From: Hemibagrus wyckioides
Taxonomy: Eukaryota > Chordata > Actinopteri > Siluriformes > Bagridae
DNA: 64,000 bases
Direction of reading: 5' to 3'
Assembly: GCF_019097595.1 (NCBI RefSeq)
Contig: NC_080713.1
Location: 13,468,199 to 13,532,198 of the forward strand
The notes under the pieces are model-generated. The model had not been told where the DNA came from. It saw only the letters and a program-made list of their open reading frames with translations, and searched no databases. Position numbers and translations under genes: made by a program. Every line of letters starts with the position of its first letter. Within the stretch, counting starts at the first letter, position 1. Of the stretch, positions 49,011 to 63,572 are shown piece by piece.

Positions 49011-49343
49011 CTTTGTATTTAACTAAAGTGTTATTCTGGTGTAAAAAATGACAAACATTATAACATAAACCATAAACCTGGTTGCATGAGTCTGCACATC
49101 GTAATTATTGTACACCAGTCTTCAGTGAAATGATTCTGATTAACCTCAAATACAGATCAGTATGTAATGGATCTCAGTGTCCAAAGGAATCAAACCTAAC
49201 AGAGTTTTAAAAAAAATGATGTATAATGAAGTCCATCATCAACATGAAAATGGGATACCATAGTGACATATACATATACCTTTATTATTGTGACACATAT
49301 ATTGTTAGGCAACTGACGATGTTTCAGCTAAGGTTGTAAAGTA

Positions 49344-50515
49344 CACTACTCACAAAAAGTTAAGGATACTTGGCTTTTGGGTGAAATTTATGGAAAATGT
49401 AAAAAGTTCACGTTACAGTGATATCATGAAAATAGGGCATTTAAGTAGAAGCATGCAATGGTTATTTCCTCATCCCAAACAATTTATTGAAACAAAAGCC
49501 AACAACAGTGGTGGGTATACCACAACAAAAAATGTCAATGTCTCAATAATTTGTCATATGCCCTTGACCATCAATTACAGCTTGACAATGACATCTCATG
49601 CTGTTCACAAGTCGCTGAGGCATGGCATTCCAATCTTCTTGAAGGGCGGCCTTCAGGTTATTGAGTTTCTGGGGTACAGGGTTATGAGCCTCTACACGGC
49701 AACTCAGCTGAACCCATAGGTTTTCTATGGGATTCAGGTCTGGAGAAAGTGCAGGCCACTCCATTTGAGGTACCCCAGCCTCCAGCAGCTGTTCCCTAAT
49801 GATGTGACCTCGATAAGCTGGAGCATTGTCATCCATGAAGATGAAATTAGGCTTGTGTTGTTCATGCAGGGCACAATGACTGGATTAATGTTATTCAGGT
49901 AGTATTGGCTTGTCACTGTACCATTCACAAGATGTAGGGCAGTTCTGTATTGAGTAGACACACCTGCCCAGACTGTAACACCACCACAACAGTGGCTGAT
50001 GCTTGAGGTCTCCAACATCGTTGGCGGCCATCATTTCTGCTCAACGTGAATTGAATTACATCAGAGAACAGCACTGAGGCCCCCTGGTCCCTCGTCTAGC
50101 GTATCTGCTCCCTGGCCCATGCAAGATGATGACGTAACCACTTCCCTCTGAGAATATCCTGTTTGAAGCCTCGCAATGGTGAGGTACTGTTGATCAATTG
50201 TTAGGTGTCGTCTTGGTCTCATGATGTCAAAATGCGAACAGCATGATAAAGAGGACTATTTAAATAACAATTCTAATTGAACCAGAAAATGTATTGGTCG
50301 ATTCATGGACCAAACACCAGTTGTGAATTTTGCCGTTAAGCACCTTGTTAGAGAACAGCAAGTTATGCAAAAAGTACCGAAACACTGAACAGTTGGACAT
50401 GTGCATTCAAAAGTGTAGAGAAGGTCAAATTAAGTTTACCTGTAAAGGTTATAGTGCATTTTAGGTGCATCCTGAAATTTCACCCGAAATATCCTTAACT
50501 TTTTTGTGAGTAGTG
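49344..50515 (-). mobile_element. Tc1-like element, family D, copy 2, full length
   Basis: Inverted ends are CACTACTCACAAAAAGTTAAGG on the left and CCTTAACTTTTTTGTGAGTAGTG on the right, with TA on the left side. Length is 1172 bp. On the - strand the transposase C-terminus is readable (LMDDNAPAYRGH, then [17 protein letters not shown], ending GHMTNY at 49543), but the middle has stops and deletions. It is inactive. Confidence 0.92.
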
Positions 50516-51121
50516 TTTATATTCTATACAACAAAGGTAGGCCTTCAGTAGAAGAAGACCAACTTTTTGGACTAGTCAGAGGACTTAATTTAAACCCTTT
50601 TGAAAACCTGTGGAATAAATCCTGTGATGTGTACAGAAGATCCCACAATTTGTTTTTACATTTGGAAAGAGTGGATTAAAATTCAGATGGAGACCAACCC
50701 CCAAAAACAAGAAAAAACTAAAACTTACCCCAAACATTAAATAACATATTACAAACAAAAATTTAGCAAATTATTTTAGTTTTTTTTCTTTTCCCTCTAA
50801 AATGTATCTATTTGTTTTTCTCTACTTTTTTTGTTGTTGTATTTTGTTATAAACCCTATTAAAGGTGGATCTGATGTTTTTTTATTTAGGTTTAATTTTT
50901 TACATCAAAAAATGTAGGCTATGTAGAATAATATGTTGATAATGCTGTATAAAGCATTAAGGCTGTAAATAAAAAATAATAATTAAAGACTGGTCAAGAT
51001 AATGCTGTTTAAAATTATGTTAAGCAGTCAGGACAATTATGCTTAAGTTTATTTTAAGCACAAAAAATTCTTTTGTATTACTAATGTATTACTTTATTTT
51101 TCCTTTCTTTATACTTTATAG
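50516..51121. other. Intron sequence before reln exon 6 of the window
   Basis: A+T-rich with poly-T tracts. No gene or element recognised. Confidence 0.5.
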
Positions 51122-51188
51122 TATATATCGGCCCAGCCTGTCTGCATTTTTGCTCAGGGAGAGGACAATGTTCACGCAGTGGATGCAA
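51122..51188 (+). CDS. reln: reelin exon (window exon 6), EGF-like module 1
   Basis: A 67-nt exon: two bases completing a valine codon, 21 residues ([21 protein letters not shown]) and two bases. It holds the first half of the EGF-like module that separates the two halves of reelin repeat 1, with the C..FCSG.G.C spacing of reelin EGFs (human 671 onwards). Acceptor TTTATAG|T, donor TGCAA|GTATGC. Confidence 0.95.
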
Positions 51189-51353
51189 GTATGCACACTC
51201 CATGTGGATATGTGGATGTTCTAAAACAATATTGACTTTTCTTTGGGGACAACTGCTTTGTTTTGCACAATCTGTACATGGAATATATGGGTTTATTATT
51301 ATATAAATGTTTTAATAATAATGGTACTCTCTGTTTCCATGATTCTTTTTTAG

Positions 51354-51587
51354 GTGTGACCCGGGTTTCAGTGGGCAATCTTGTGAGATAGCTACTCAGA
51401 CATTTCCCGCATTTCTGTCAGAGGGGTTTTCTAGTCCAAGGCTCTCCTCTTACCACAGCTTCTCCTCTCTGCATGGGGCAGAGGTCAGCTTTGGTTGTGG
51501 GGTTTTAGCCAGTGGCAAGGCCTTGGTTTTCAACAAAGACAGCAGGAGACATTTGGTTACTGCTCCATTAGACGGCTCTCAAGCCAG
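51354..51587 (+). CDS. reln: reelin exon (window exon 7), EGF end and start of sub-repeat 1B
   Basis: A 234-nt exon: one base completing a lysine codon, 77 residues and two bases. [11 protein letters not shown] closes the EGF-like module. Then [22 protein letters not shown] and [22 protein letters not shown] begin the second half of repeat 1, very close to vertebrate reelin. Acceptor TTTTTTAG|G, donor GCCAG|GTACAA. The preceding intron is 165 bp. No later reelin exon (next expected block FLQF..) was found before the window ends. Confidence 0.97.
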
Positions 51588-51659
51588 GTACAAACATACC
51601 TCATACAAACATACAAACTTGTTTATTTGTCTGAATCCTTTATCCAAATAGTATTATAA

Positions 51660-51752
51660 TTACACAGTAAGAACAGTGGCAGACTGCCAGTCCTGATATT
51701 TGAATGGACAACCTTCTGAGTAGTAACCCACAGAGCCACCACTACCACCCCC
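51660..51752 (-). mobile_element. tRNA-derived SINE fragment
   Basis: On the - strand GTGGTGGCTCTGTGGGTTAC resembles an A box context and TCCATTCAAATATCAGGACTG a decayed B box, followed by GGCAGTCTGCCACTG. It is short and degenerate. Confidence 0.5.
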
Positions 51753-52239
51753 ACAAAAAAAGGAAAAAAAAACAAACACATACAAACACATGCAAAAACT
51801 AACAATTACTGTACTAACACATGTACTAACACAACTGCTTGCATCGGCAGCATGCAAAAGACAGACACCAAACAGGTGGCATTAATGCAAAAAAAAAAAG
51901 TGAAGGGTGTTAGAGACAGGAGGGAAGTGATGGTCTGTTCATGCATCCATTTCATCCATTTGATATTGTTGAAGCTAGTTGTCAGGAAATTGAAGTACGA
52001 CTGTACTTTGAATAATTCCACCAGATACTTGCTCACTGTTGTTGGAATTTTTTGATGGACTTCTACCAATTCAGATCCCAGTACAGGCAGGTCTGTGGCA
52101 GGCCATGGACAAACAGGTAGAAACATATCCCTACTGGTCTATCTCTTTATGTTACATTAAGTGGTCAGTGAAGAGCAATTTCACTGCCGACATTTCTATC
52201 AAGTGAGTGGCAGAAGTATTCCACTGGCTTTAACAGCCT
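51753..52239. other. Intron sequence with no recognised feature
   Basis: A+T-rich with A-runs. No supportable element. Confidence 0.45.
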
Positions 52240-52603
52240 TATGAATTGTTTGTACAGCACATACCACATATGCCCTTACCAAGAGTGAGATACTGAAGTG
52301 AATTCCTGAATAAAATAAAATTACTGCTGAAAGAAGCCACTACCGTTAAAGAATATTGTTATGGCAAAGGGGTGTAATTAATCTAAAACAATATTTAGGT
52401 GGATGGCATAAGTCAAAGTAACATCCACAGGAATGCCTTGAACAAAGGTTTAAGAACAGAACTTTGCCCAGAGCCATTGCCGCTTGCCTTCTTCCCAAAG
52501 TGCATCCTGGTGCCATCTCTTCCCCAGGAAAGCAATGCACAGGCACCTGGCTGTCCACATGATGTTAAATAAAATGTGATTCATCAGAACAGAGCACCTT
52601 CAA

Positions 52604-55600
52604 AAATCCAAGATGGCGCCGCATGAGTGGCAGCCAGTCACAGCAGCTCTGCCTTCTTTTCTGCTTTTTTTGTTTTGTTTAATGTTTCTTGGCATGTTTT
52701 TTGTATTTTTATGCATTTCATCAAATCCTCATGCAACTAGACAACTAAGGGGTCCAGGCTGGTTACTTTTGCAGTATGCCTTGTACTCTTTTTGGACTAT
52801 TTGGAATTGCCTTGGGAGACCCTGTCAGTCATGGCTCCATTGTTTACACACGGGACTCGCTGTTAGCTCTAAGTCGCGCTGGACTATGGGCAGAAACCAG
52901 AGATTCCTTCAGAGATACAGAGAAGGAGAAGAGGCTGCAGAGCAGGACTAAGATGCAAGGAGAGGAAATGGAAGTATAAACCATGTTTACCATCTATTAT
53001 CATGGGAAATGTCCGCTCCCTCCCCAATAACATGAATGAGCTAACGGCGCTTGCCCGGCTGCAGAGAGAATACCGGGAGTGCAGCCTTATGTTTTTTACT
53101 GAGAATGATCTTACATCTGACTCTATGGTAACTCTGGATGGATTTAAAATTGTACAGGCAGACAGGAAAGTTGCGGAAAGAGGAAAGGAGAGGGTCTGGC
53201 GGTGTTTTTAAACGAGAAGTGGTGTAACCCAGTGCACATTAGTGTTAAGGAACGACACTGCACCTAAGACATTGAGTTACTCGCTGTCAGCATTTGGCCA
53301 TATTACCTTCCGAGGGAGTTTTCACACGTTATCGCGATCAATGTGTGCATACCTCCTTTAGCCGATACTGCAGCTGCACGCAATCTACAATACAGTGTTG
53401 TAACTCAGTTACAGACCCAACACCCGCAGTCTCTCCTTCTCATTCCTGGTGACTTCAACCATGCCTGTCTATCTTCCACTCTTCCCACATTCACACAATA
53501 TGTTCAATGCTATACCAGAGACAATAAAACACTAGACTTGCTGTATGCAAATGTTAAGGATGCATACAGCTCCTTCCCCCTTCTCCCGTTGGGCCGTTCA
53601 GATCACAACCTCGTCCGTCTGCTTCCTGAATACACACCCAGGGTGAAAAGAGAACCACCTCAGAAAAAGTCTGTGAAGATCTGGTCCGAGGAAGTCTGTG
53701 AGAGACTGAGAGACTGTTTCGATACTACAGGCTGGGAGACACTCTGCAGCTCTTATGGTGAGGACATTGATGGTCTCACCCACTGCATCACAGAGTATAT
53801 CATTTTTTCTGTGGAGAATACTGTACCATCTTGAAGGGTACTGTGTTTCTCCAATAATAAACCCTGGGTGACCCCTGAGCTCAAAGACCTGCTAAACGAG
53901 AAGAAGATGGCTTTTATTTCAGGGAATAAAGATGAGCTTAAAAGAGTTCAGAAGGAACTCGAATACAAGATGAGATGGTGTAAGGACAGTTACAGAAAGA
54001 AACTGGAGGCACAGTTATCACATAACAATGTCCGTGATGTGTGGAGATGACTGAAAACCATCTCAGGGCATGGTCAGAGTGGCAGGAGAGGACCAGTTAA
54101 CAGTGATCAGCTCTGGGTGAACGAGTTGAATCTGTTTTTTAACCTGAATGGTTCCCACTTCTTCTCCCACCCTGCATTCTTCTTCTCCACCCTACTCCAG
54201 TCTAGCAACTACCCCCCTCCCTGGACTATCTTCACCTACACTTCACTCACACACTTCCCTATACTGCTCCCCCTACATTTTCTGAACCTTTCTCCCCCAT
54301 TCACTCACCTCAGTCCTCTCATACCTCCCTCTCCTTAACAACAGACCAGGTGAGGTGTGAGCTAAGGAAGATAAAAGCAAGGAAGGCTGCAGGGCCAGAT
54401 AGAATTAGCCTGAGACTGCTCAGGGATTGTGCTGACCAACTATGTGGGGTGGTCAGGTACATGTTTAATCTGAGCCTCAGCCTGGAGAAGGTCTCAATGC
54501 TGTGGAAAACTTCCTGTGTGGTTCCAGTACCAAAGATTGCACACCCCAAGGAAATGAACCACTCCAGACCTGTTGCCTTAATCTCCCACCTGATGAAGAC
54601 CATGGAGAGGATCATCCTCTGTAACCTCTGTTCCTTGGTGTGCACAGTGCTCGACCAACTGCAGTTTGCATATCAGCCTGGCATCAGTGTGGATGACGCA
54701 GTGATCTATCTGCTGCACCGGGCACTGACTCACCTGGAGTCTACCTGAAGCACTGTGAGAGTCATATTCTTTGACTTCTCTAAGGCTTTAAATACAATTC
54801 AGCCAACCCAACAGACCACAGTACATAAGGTAGCGATTGTTGAATGTGTATCTGACAGGAACGAACAAGAATACAGGGACATCATCAAGGACTTTGTTGA
54901 CTGGTGTGAGTGTAATCATTTGCACTTAAACACCAGTAAGATGAAAGAGATGGTGATTTACTTCCGTAGAAGGAGAACACCGCACCACACACTGGTGACC
55001 ATCCAGGGCTTGGACATTGAGTTGGTGGATAGGTTCAAGTACCTGGGTGTCCACCTGAACAATAGACTGGACTGGCTGGATAACATTGAGTCTATATAAG
55101 AAGGGCCAGAGTCGCCTCCAACTGCTAAGGAGACTAGGGTCCTTTGGACTGAGCAAGACATTATTAAGGACTTTTTATGATTCTGTCGTGGCCTCTGCAA
55201 TTCTCTACGCCATAGTCTGCTGGGTGGGAGACAGTACAGATTGGGACAGGAAGAGACTGAACAAGCTGGTTAGGAGAGCCAGCTCTGTCCTGGGCTGCCC
55301 ACTGGACCTGGTAGAAGAGGTGGGTGAGAGGAGGATGTTAGTCAAGCTGAGATCTATTATGAACAACACCTCTCACCCCCTGTATGGGACTGTGGAGATA
55401 CTGTGTAGCTCCTTCAGCAGCAGACTGCTACACCCCAGTCTAGGAAGGAGCACTACCACAGGTCATTCATTCCAGCAGCTGTCAGACTTTACAACACTGC
55501 ATTACAGTGATGTTCCAATGTGCAATATTTTAACATTTTATAATTTTAGAATTTTATATAATCTAACTTTCTTTTACTATTTGTATTGTTATTTAGTTTA

Positions 55601-55825
55601 TTATTGTTTGTATTGTGCAATATTTTTACTTCTTCATTTTCTTTTATAATTTTTACATAATTTCTTTTCTTTTACTGTCTTTTAAATTCTCTTTCTTTCT
55701 ATCTTTAGGTTAAAAACCTGCACGTTAACTGTCTGTTGAACTGCTGTGACAATTGAATTTCCCGACTGTGGGATCAATAAAGTTTTTATCTTACCTTACC
55801 TTACCTTACCTTACCTTACCTTACC
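52604..55825 (+). mobile_element. L2-like LINE, near full length (copy 4)
   Basis: It starts near AAGATGGCGCCGCATGAGTGG and ends with GGGATCAATAAAGTTTTTATC followed by a (CTTAC)n tail at 55791-55825, as expected for an L2-group 3' terminus. Length is about 3.2 kb. An endonuclease, reverse transcriptase and C-terminal domain are all present but frameshifted. Nothing suggests current activity. Confidence 0.88.
53002..55480 (+). pseudogene. L2-like endonuclease/reverse transcriptase ORF, broken
   Basis: Endonuclease blocks: MGNVRSLPNNMNELTAL (53002), LLLIPGDFNHACLSS (near 53440) and GRSDHNLVRLLPEYTP (near 53590). Linker with KARKAAGPDRISLRLL (54370). Reverse transcriptase blocks QLQFAYQPGISVDDAVIYLL (54660), VIFFDFSKALNTIQP (54765) and YLGVHLNNRLDW (55045), then the C-terminal SILYAIVCWVGD (55195). 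About 300 bp containing GAPQG and the YADD catalytic box appear deleted near 54800-54830, which would by itself inactivate it. Several frameshifts and stops also occur. Confidence 0.85.
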
Positions 55826-56089
55826 ACGCTACATGGTCCAGTTCTGTTGTTCTAATGCCTACATGCAATTTCAGTGGTGGATATGGATCAGCATTTGGTA
55901 CGTAGCTTTGCCTCCCCACATGCAGCAAGTGACGATGAAATGTTTGTTCTGACATATTTAACTCATAGCCAGAATTAAACTTTTCAGCAAAGTGTGCCAC
56001 AATAGGTCTTCTGTGGGATTTTTAGCAGAAAGTCTAGCAGTTCCTGCATGCAACAATGAACTTTGGGCACAGTGACACACTCCTGAGAT

Positions 56090-56780
56090 GGCTCAAAAAT
56101 GATGAGATGGGAGGCAGGCTTAATACAGCTAAACAGATTTTTATTTATTTATTTATTTTTGCTCATTTTTCTTTTGGTTTTCAGTGGAACATTTCTTTTC
56201 TCAGTTGAGTATGAGCATCACAGATTTTGTTTATTCATTATAGTTTTAAGGTGAGAATTTTTAAAGATTTTATGAAAATATACATTGTCCAAAAATTTAA
56301 TAAATAAAAATTGTTTTTCAGCCTAGTCTGCACCTAGGAATATTATAAAAGGCCAGAAATTCACTAGTAATTCATTGTAACTTTTTGGAATATCAGTAGT
56401 AGTATTTTAGACATAATACAAAATTTTTATAGAATCCAATGATAAGATTTACTCCACACATATCCCCATATATCAAGTTCTGTGAGCACCCAGGAGGTGC
56501 ATGGGCCCTATGCCTCCTCCCTTTGCTGCTGTGTGAAGTCCAGCTTCGACTTGGAGTACCATACTATGATGAAATATGATGAAGGTGGTTCAGTTTATAG
56601 TTTGGCCAGTGGAAAACAATAAAAATACTTACAGGACGTGATCCTTGAGCACTTCTGGAGGGAACAATAGAGAGGGTCTGTTGCCACTAGCATCCATGTA
56701 TGAACCCATCCAGGTAGTGCATTCTTCACTTCTTCCTACTTACAGTTTCAGCCTCAGAGAGCAGGGGTAGGGGATAAGAT
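56090..56780. other. Intron sequence with no recognised feature
   Basis: A+T-rich up to about 56450, then a more balanced stretch to 56780 that I cannot assign. Confidence 0.45.
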
Positions 56781-56784
56781 TTGA

Positions 56785-57085
56785 TTTGATTAATTAGATT
56801 CAACTTTATTATCATTGTGCAGAGTACATGTACAAAGCCAATGAAATGCAGTTCGCATCCAACCAGAAGTGCACATATTTACAATAAATTACAATATACA
56901 AGATAAGATATACAGCTATGGGGGTGATATGTACAGGAGAATGAATGTCTTGTGTACATATGTAGTAGGTATTATAAATAGGTATAAAAATGATCTATAT
57001 ATGTATGTACAATCAATGCATAGTAATGAAGATTTGTTAAGAATTAACATGCTTGTAATGATTAGCCAGAGGTGGACTGTGTAGG
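56785..57085 (-). mobile_element. LINE 3' UTR fragment
   Basis: CAACTTTATTATCATTGTGC, then GTACATGTACAAAGCCAATG and AAATGCAGTT, resemble the complement of a fish L2/Rex-type 3' end (tail at the left). No coding sequence remains. Confidence 0.5.
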
Positions 57086-57104
57086 ATCCATTAGCAGAAA
57101 ATAA

Positions 57105-57960
57105 CACACAATCAATAAACCAAAACCAAAGGAGCAAAACCTGCAGTCAATGCATGGGCGGAGGCCTCCATGCTTTTTCCCCCACAAAGAAGAAACCAGC
57201 CACTGCTGGGGAAGTTGAGGGTCAAATGTATCCAGCAGGGAGAACCTCCTTGATATATTCCTCCATGGCTTTGCTTTCAGGTAGCACAAGGGGGTAGACC
57301 CGGCTTTTAGGTGGCACCTTGTTGGGAAGCAGATCAATGGCGCAATCCCAGGGGTGTTGAGGTGGGAGGTGTGTTGCCCTTTCTGTACTAGAAACCTCCC
57401 TCAGGTCATGGTAAACTTTGGGACACATTACTGGAGCTGTGGTTTCAGGGATTTCTACTGAAGTGGTAAGACATGGACTAGGCATAGCATTGTTGAAACC
57501 CTCCCCATCCTTGCATGAAATTTGGGAAACGTGCTGTTGAAACCATGGAAATCCCAGTATGATAGGGTTGGCAGGAGAGGAGATGATGTAGAAGGCCAGA
57601 TGCTCATAATGAAATAACCCGATTTGTATTGTGAGATGCTTGATCTGACACATAGCGGAGGGGTGCATGGAACGGTGGGCAGATGTAAGTCCTCAACGAG
57701 TTGACTGTCGATGAGGTTGATGGCCACTCCAGAATCTATCAGTGCTGGAATGGAGAAACATTCTTGAGCATAGTGTAGTTTAGCAAGCAGAGAGAAAGAT
57801 TGGAAGGGACCAAATTTTTCCCCACCTGAGATGTGGAAGCTCTCTCAGGACATGCGTAGACTGCGTAGGTGGCCACTCTTTCCACAGTAATAGCAAAGAT
57901 GCTGTCTGGTTCGGTGCTGACGCTCCTCCTTTGATAGACGGGCACAGCCAAGTTGCATAG
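57105..57960 (-). pseudogene. Ty3/Gypsy element 3: zinc knuckle, protease, start of reverse transcriptase
   Basis: On the - strand: a CCHC knuckle ([13 protein letters not shown], near 57895-57855), then protease with ALIDSGVAINLIDSQLV (near 57740-57690), NPIILGFPWFQQH (near 57575-57530), a linker with PPQHPWDCAIDLLPN (57365-57320), and the reverse transcriptase N-terminus KSRVYPLVLPESKAMEEYI to [14 protein letters not shown] (57310-57150). It is cut off before the catalytic YIDD. A few frameshifts. Confidence 0.85.
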
Positions 57961-58044
57961 GCTCAGGTCCCTCCTCTCTGGGATTCAAGAACTCTGGATG
58001 GGGATAAGCTTGAGACTATTCCTGCGATATTGGCGCAGGAGGTT

Positions 58045-58045
58045 T

Positions 58046-58113
<68 letters not shown>
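58045..58113. repeat. (GATA)n microsatellite
   Basis: About 17 GATA units, directly abutting a pogo-like terminus. Confidence 0.98.
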
Positions 58114-58115
<2 letters not shown>

Positions 58116-58551
58116 GTGAAACCTTGACTTACGAGTGCATGAACTTACGAGTTTTCTGAGATACAAGCCGTCGCTCTGTCAATTTTTTTGCTTTAAGATA
58201 TGAGCCAAGATCTGAGTTACGAGCGAGTGAGCTTATGCCACCCGCCACTAGGTAGCCCAGCGAGCGGTCAGTTCACGTGGTTATCTCTCCAGGTCATGCA
58301 TTGGCTCTGTGTAACGACAATTCCTCACTTATTTTCCAAACATTTTGAAAGGGAGGAAGAAAAAAGCCTCCTTGGACAGGTTTTTATTGAAACGCCCTGC
58401 AAGTGAAAGCGAGGAAAGTGTGGCAAAAAAGGCAAAAGTCAGTGAAAAAGATGATTAAGTGAAGTGAAAAAAATAAATTAAAAAAAGTAGCAATTAAGTT
58501 TAGTGATAAAGTGTAGCATAGTGTGTAAGTTAAATTTAGCAATTAATTGTA
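58114..58551. mobile_element. Pogo/Tigger-like fragment, copy 2
   Basis: AGTGAAACCTTGACTTACGA starts this copy, matching 48464 onward throughout. One frame at 58345-58440 reads LDRFLLKRPASESEESVAKK, similar to the acidic/basic C-terminal tails of pogo/Tigger-type transposases, so the fragment carries the transposase end. It lacks the middle and the other terminus. Confidence 0.6.
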
Positions 58552-59119
58552 GCATAAGGAGGCCAGAGAAGGTGGACAGAACTCAAGGGTCCTAAGCTTT
58601 GGGAGCAATCCACCTCATGGATTTAAACCCTAAGGCATACTTTTAAACAAGTGAGAGTAATTGTTGGTAATTACATGGTTGCAGGCTGGATGGATCCCCA
58701 GCCTGATTCAGCAGGTACATAAGTGTTTAGGTGTTTAAAACTTTCTTATCAGTGTACATATATTATAGCATGTGCAACAGGAGGACAAAGGACAGCACAG
58801 AGGCAGGGAGAAAGTAACATATGAAGAGTCTATAAGGTATTATTTTTTGTGTTAATGCTTATACAACCTTTTACCAAATAAATCCATTTGGATACAGCTT
58901 GATAAATAATGCCCAGTGTATTAAACAATACCAACAGCTTTTAGTAGGCAGATTATTGTATAAGACTTTGAATAAGGTAATGAGAACACATCATTTGAAA
59001 GATTGACTGACTACAAGAATCTCTTCAGTCTCCATGTAAACCTCCAGGAGAGGATTGTGCTCCCTCTAACAAAAAATAGGTATGTAATTACTTTAGGCAT
59101 GTTGGGTTTTTCCATAGGT
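58552..59119. other. Intron sequence with no recognised feature
   Basis: No supported gene. A 40-codon open frame near 58990-59090 with a donor-like AG|GTATGT was considered and set aside (see rejected items). Confidence 0.45.
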
Positions 59120-59300
59120 CATCATGCACGTTAGTTGGTGCATGATTCCCACATCTCAGTAGTGTCTGGCGGTCGTATACATGATCACAGTTGTATCTGG
59201 TGTCCATATGCCGTGGAAGTCGAGCTATAACAGGACAATAGCACCATTTTTGGTCTGGAGTGGCCTCTGCATCCTACTGCTGCACCGCCATCTTGGAGAT
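59120..59300 (-). mobile_element. L2-like LINE 5' UTR fragment
   Basis: The block from GTGTCTGGCGGTCGT (59162) through CACCATTTTTGGTCTGGAGT to CCGCCATCTTGG (about 59297) matches the 5' end of the L2-like element at 63260-63418 in the same orientation. No ORF follows. Confidence 0.8.
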
Positions 59301-59722
59301 GATATTCATCTCTATCATATTTATATTTATCCATTTTATATGTATCCCTAATGAGCAAGCTTGTGGCAAGAAAAAACTCTCTGGGTTGGCAGTTTGGCAG
59401 GCTTAGTCCTGTTAGCAGTGAGTCTATGGATAGCTCCATGGATTGTGGACTATTTATCTGGCTTTGATGTGAAAGATGCTTCGAAACAGTGGTTTATGTG
59501 GTTGCTTTAGTAGGCTAATAAATGAGCATCCTCACTTTTCTTTCAGCTCCCTTGTTTAATAAATAAATAGATAAAAACTAGTCAAATACATAAATAAGAA
59601 ATGTAGATAAATAAACAAAGATGTAATAATGAAAACAAATGATTTGTTTAAAAAGTTTAAAAAAGTGAATTAAAACCTTTTTTTAAAAGATCAGAATTCA
59701 ATGCTGAGACAATGCTTACATA
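59301..59722. other. Intron sequence with no recognised feature
   Basis: A+T-rich with AAAT-type runs near 59555-59600. Nothing recognised. Confidence 0.5.
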
Positions 59723-60652
59723 CACTACACATGTAAAAAGTTCACGCTACAGTGATATTATGTCATGAAAGTTAAGCCTGCAGTGGTGATTTCCTCAGGC
59801 CAAACAATTTATTGAAACAAAAGCCAACAACAGTGGTGGGTATACCACAACAAAAAATGTCAATGTCTCAGTAATTTGTCATGTGCCCTTGACCATCAAT
59901 TACAGCTTGACAACGACATCTCATGCTGTTGACTTATTGTCTGCTGAGGCATGGCATTCCACTCTTCTTGAAGGGCAGCCCTCAGGTCATTGAGGTTCTG
60001 GGGTGCAGGGTTACGAGCCACTACACAGCAACTCAGCTGATCCCATAGGTTTTTTTATGGGATTCAGGTCTGGAGAAAGTGCAGACCACTCCATTTGAGG
60101 TACCCCAGCCTCCAGCAGCCATTCCCTAATGATGCGACCTCGATGAGCTTGAGCATTGTTATCCATGAAGATGAAATTAGGCCTGTGTTATTCATGTAGG
60201 GGCACAATGACTGGATTAATGATGTTATTCAGGTAGTATTGGCTTGTCACTGTACCTTTCACAAGATGTAGGGCAGTTCTGTATTGAGTAGACACACCTG
60301 CCCAGACTGTACCACCACCACCACCAAAGGCTCGTCTGGTGACAACAGTGGCTGATGCAAAGTGCTCTCCTTGATGTCTCCAACATTGTTGGCGGCCATC
60401 ATTTCTGCTCAACGTGAATTGAGTTTCATCAGAGAACAGCACTGAGCACCAAAAGACATCCACTTCTTTGCTTTCCTGTGACTCTTCCAGTCTCTCTGTA
60501 TCTCTGTCGCAACCTGCTGATGACACTCTGTGACACTCTAAGCTCAGTGGCCACTTCCTTCTGAGAACATCCTGTTTGCAGCCTCGCAGTGGTAAAGTAC
60601 TGTTGATCAATTGTTAGGTGTCGTCTTGGTCTCATGATGTCAAACTGTGAAT

Positions 60653-63418
<2,766 letters not shown>

Positions 63419-63572
63419 TGTGAATTTTGCTGTTAAGCACCTTGTTAGAGAACAGCAAGTTATGCAAAAAGTACTGAAACACTGAACAGTTGTACATGTG
63501 CAATCAAAAGTGTAGAGAAGGTCAAATTAAGTTCACCTATAAAGGTTATAGGGCATTTTAGGTGCATCCTAT

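Larger units (their letters stand above)
52240..56085 (-). mobile_element. Tc1-like element, family C, copy 2, split by a LINE
   Basis: The left part (52240-52603) follows the layout of copy 1 (41200-41660): TGCTGAAAGAAGCCACTACC, GTCAAAGTAACATCCACA, CTTGCCTTCTTCCCAAAGTG, GTGATTCATCAGA..CACCTTC. The right part (55826-56085) resumes with ACATGGTCCAGTTCTG and continues to GCAACAATGAACTTTGGGC. Between them lies the L2-like element. Both outer ends are missing or unreadable and the transposase is destroyed. Confidence 0.72.

Noticed and set aside
58985..59095. Frame NENTSFERLTDYKNLFSLHVNLQ.. followed by AG|GTATGT, a possible exon; another frame reads PGEDCAPS, vaguely like the next reelin block
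   Set aside because: No acceptor or family match was recognised, and the reelin similarity covers only a few residues. Likely chance.
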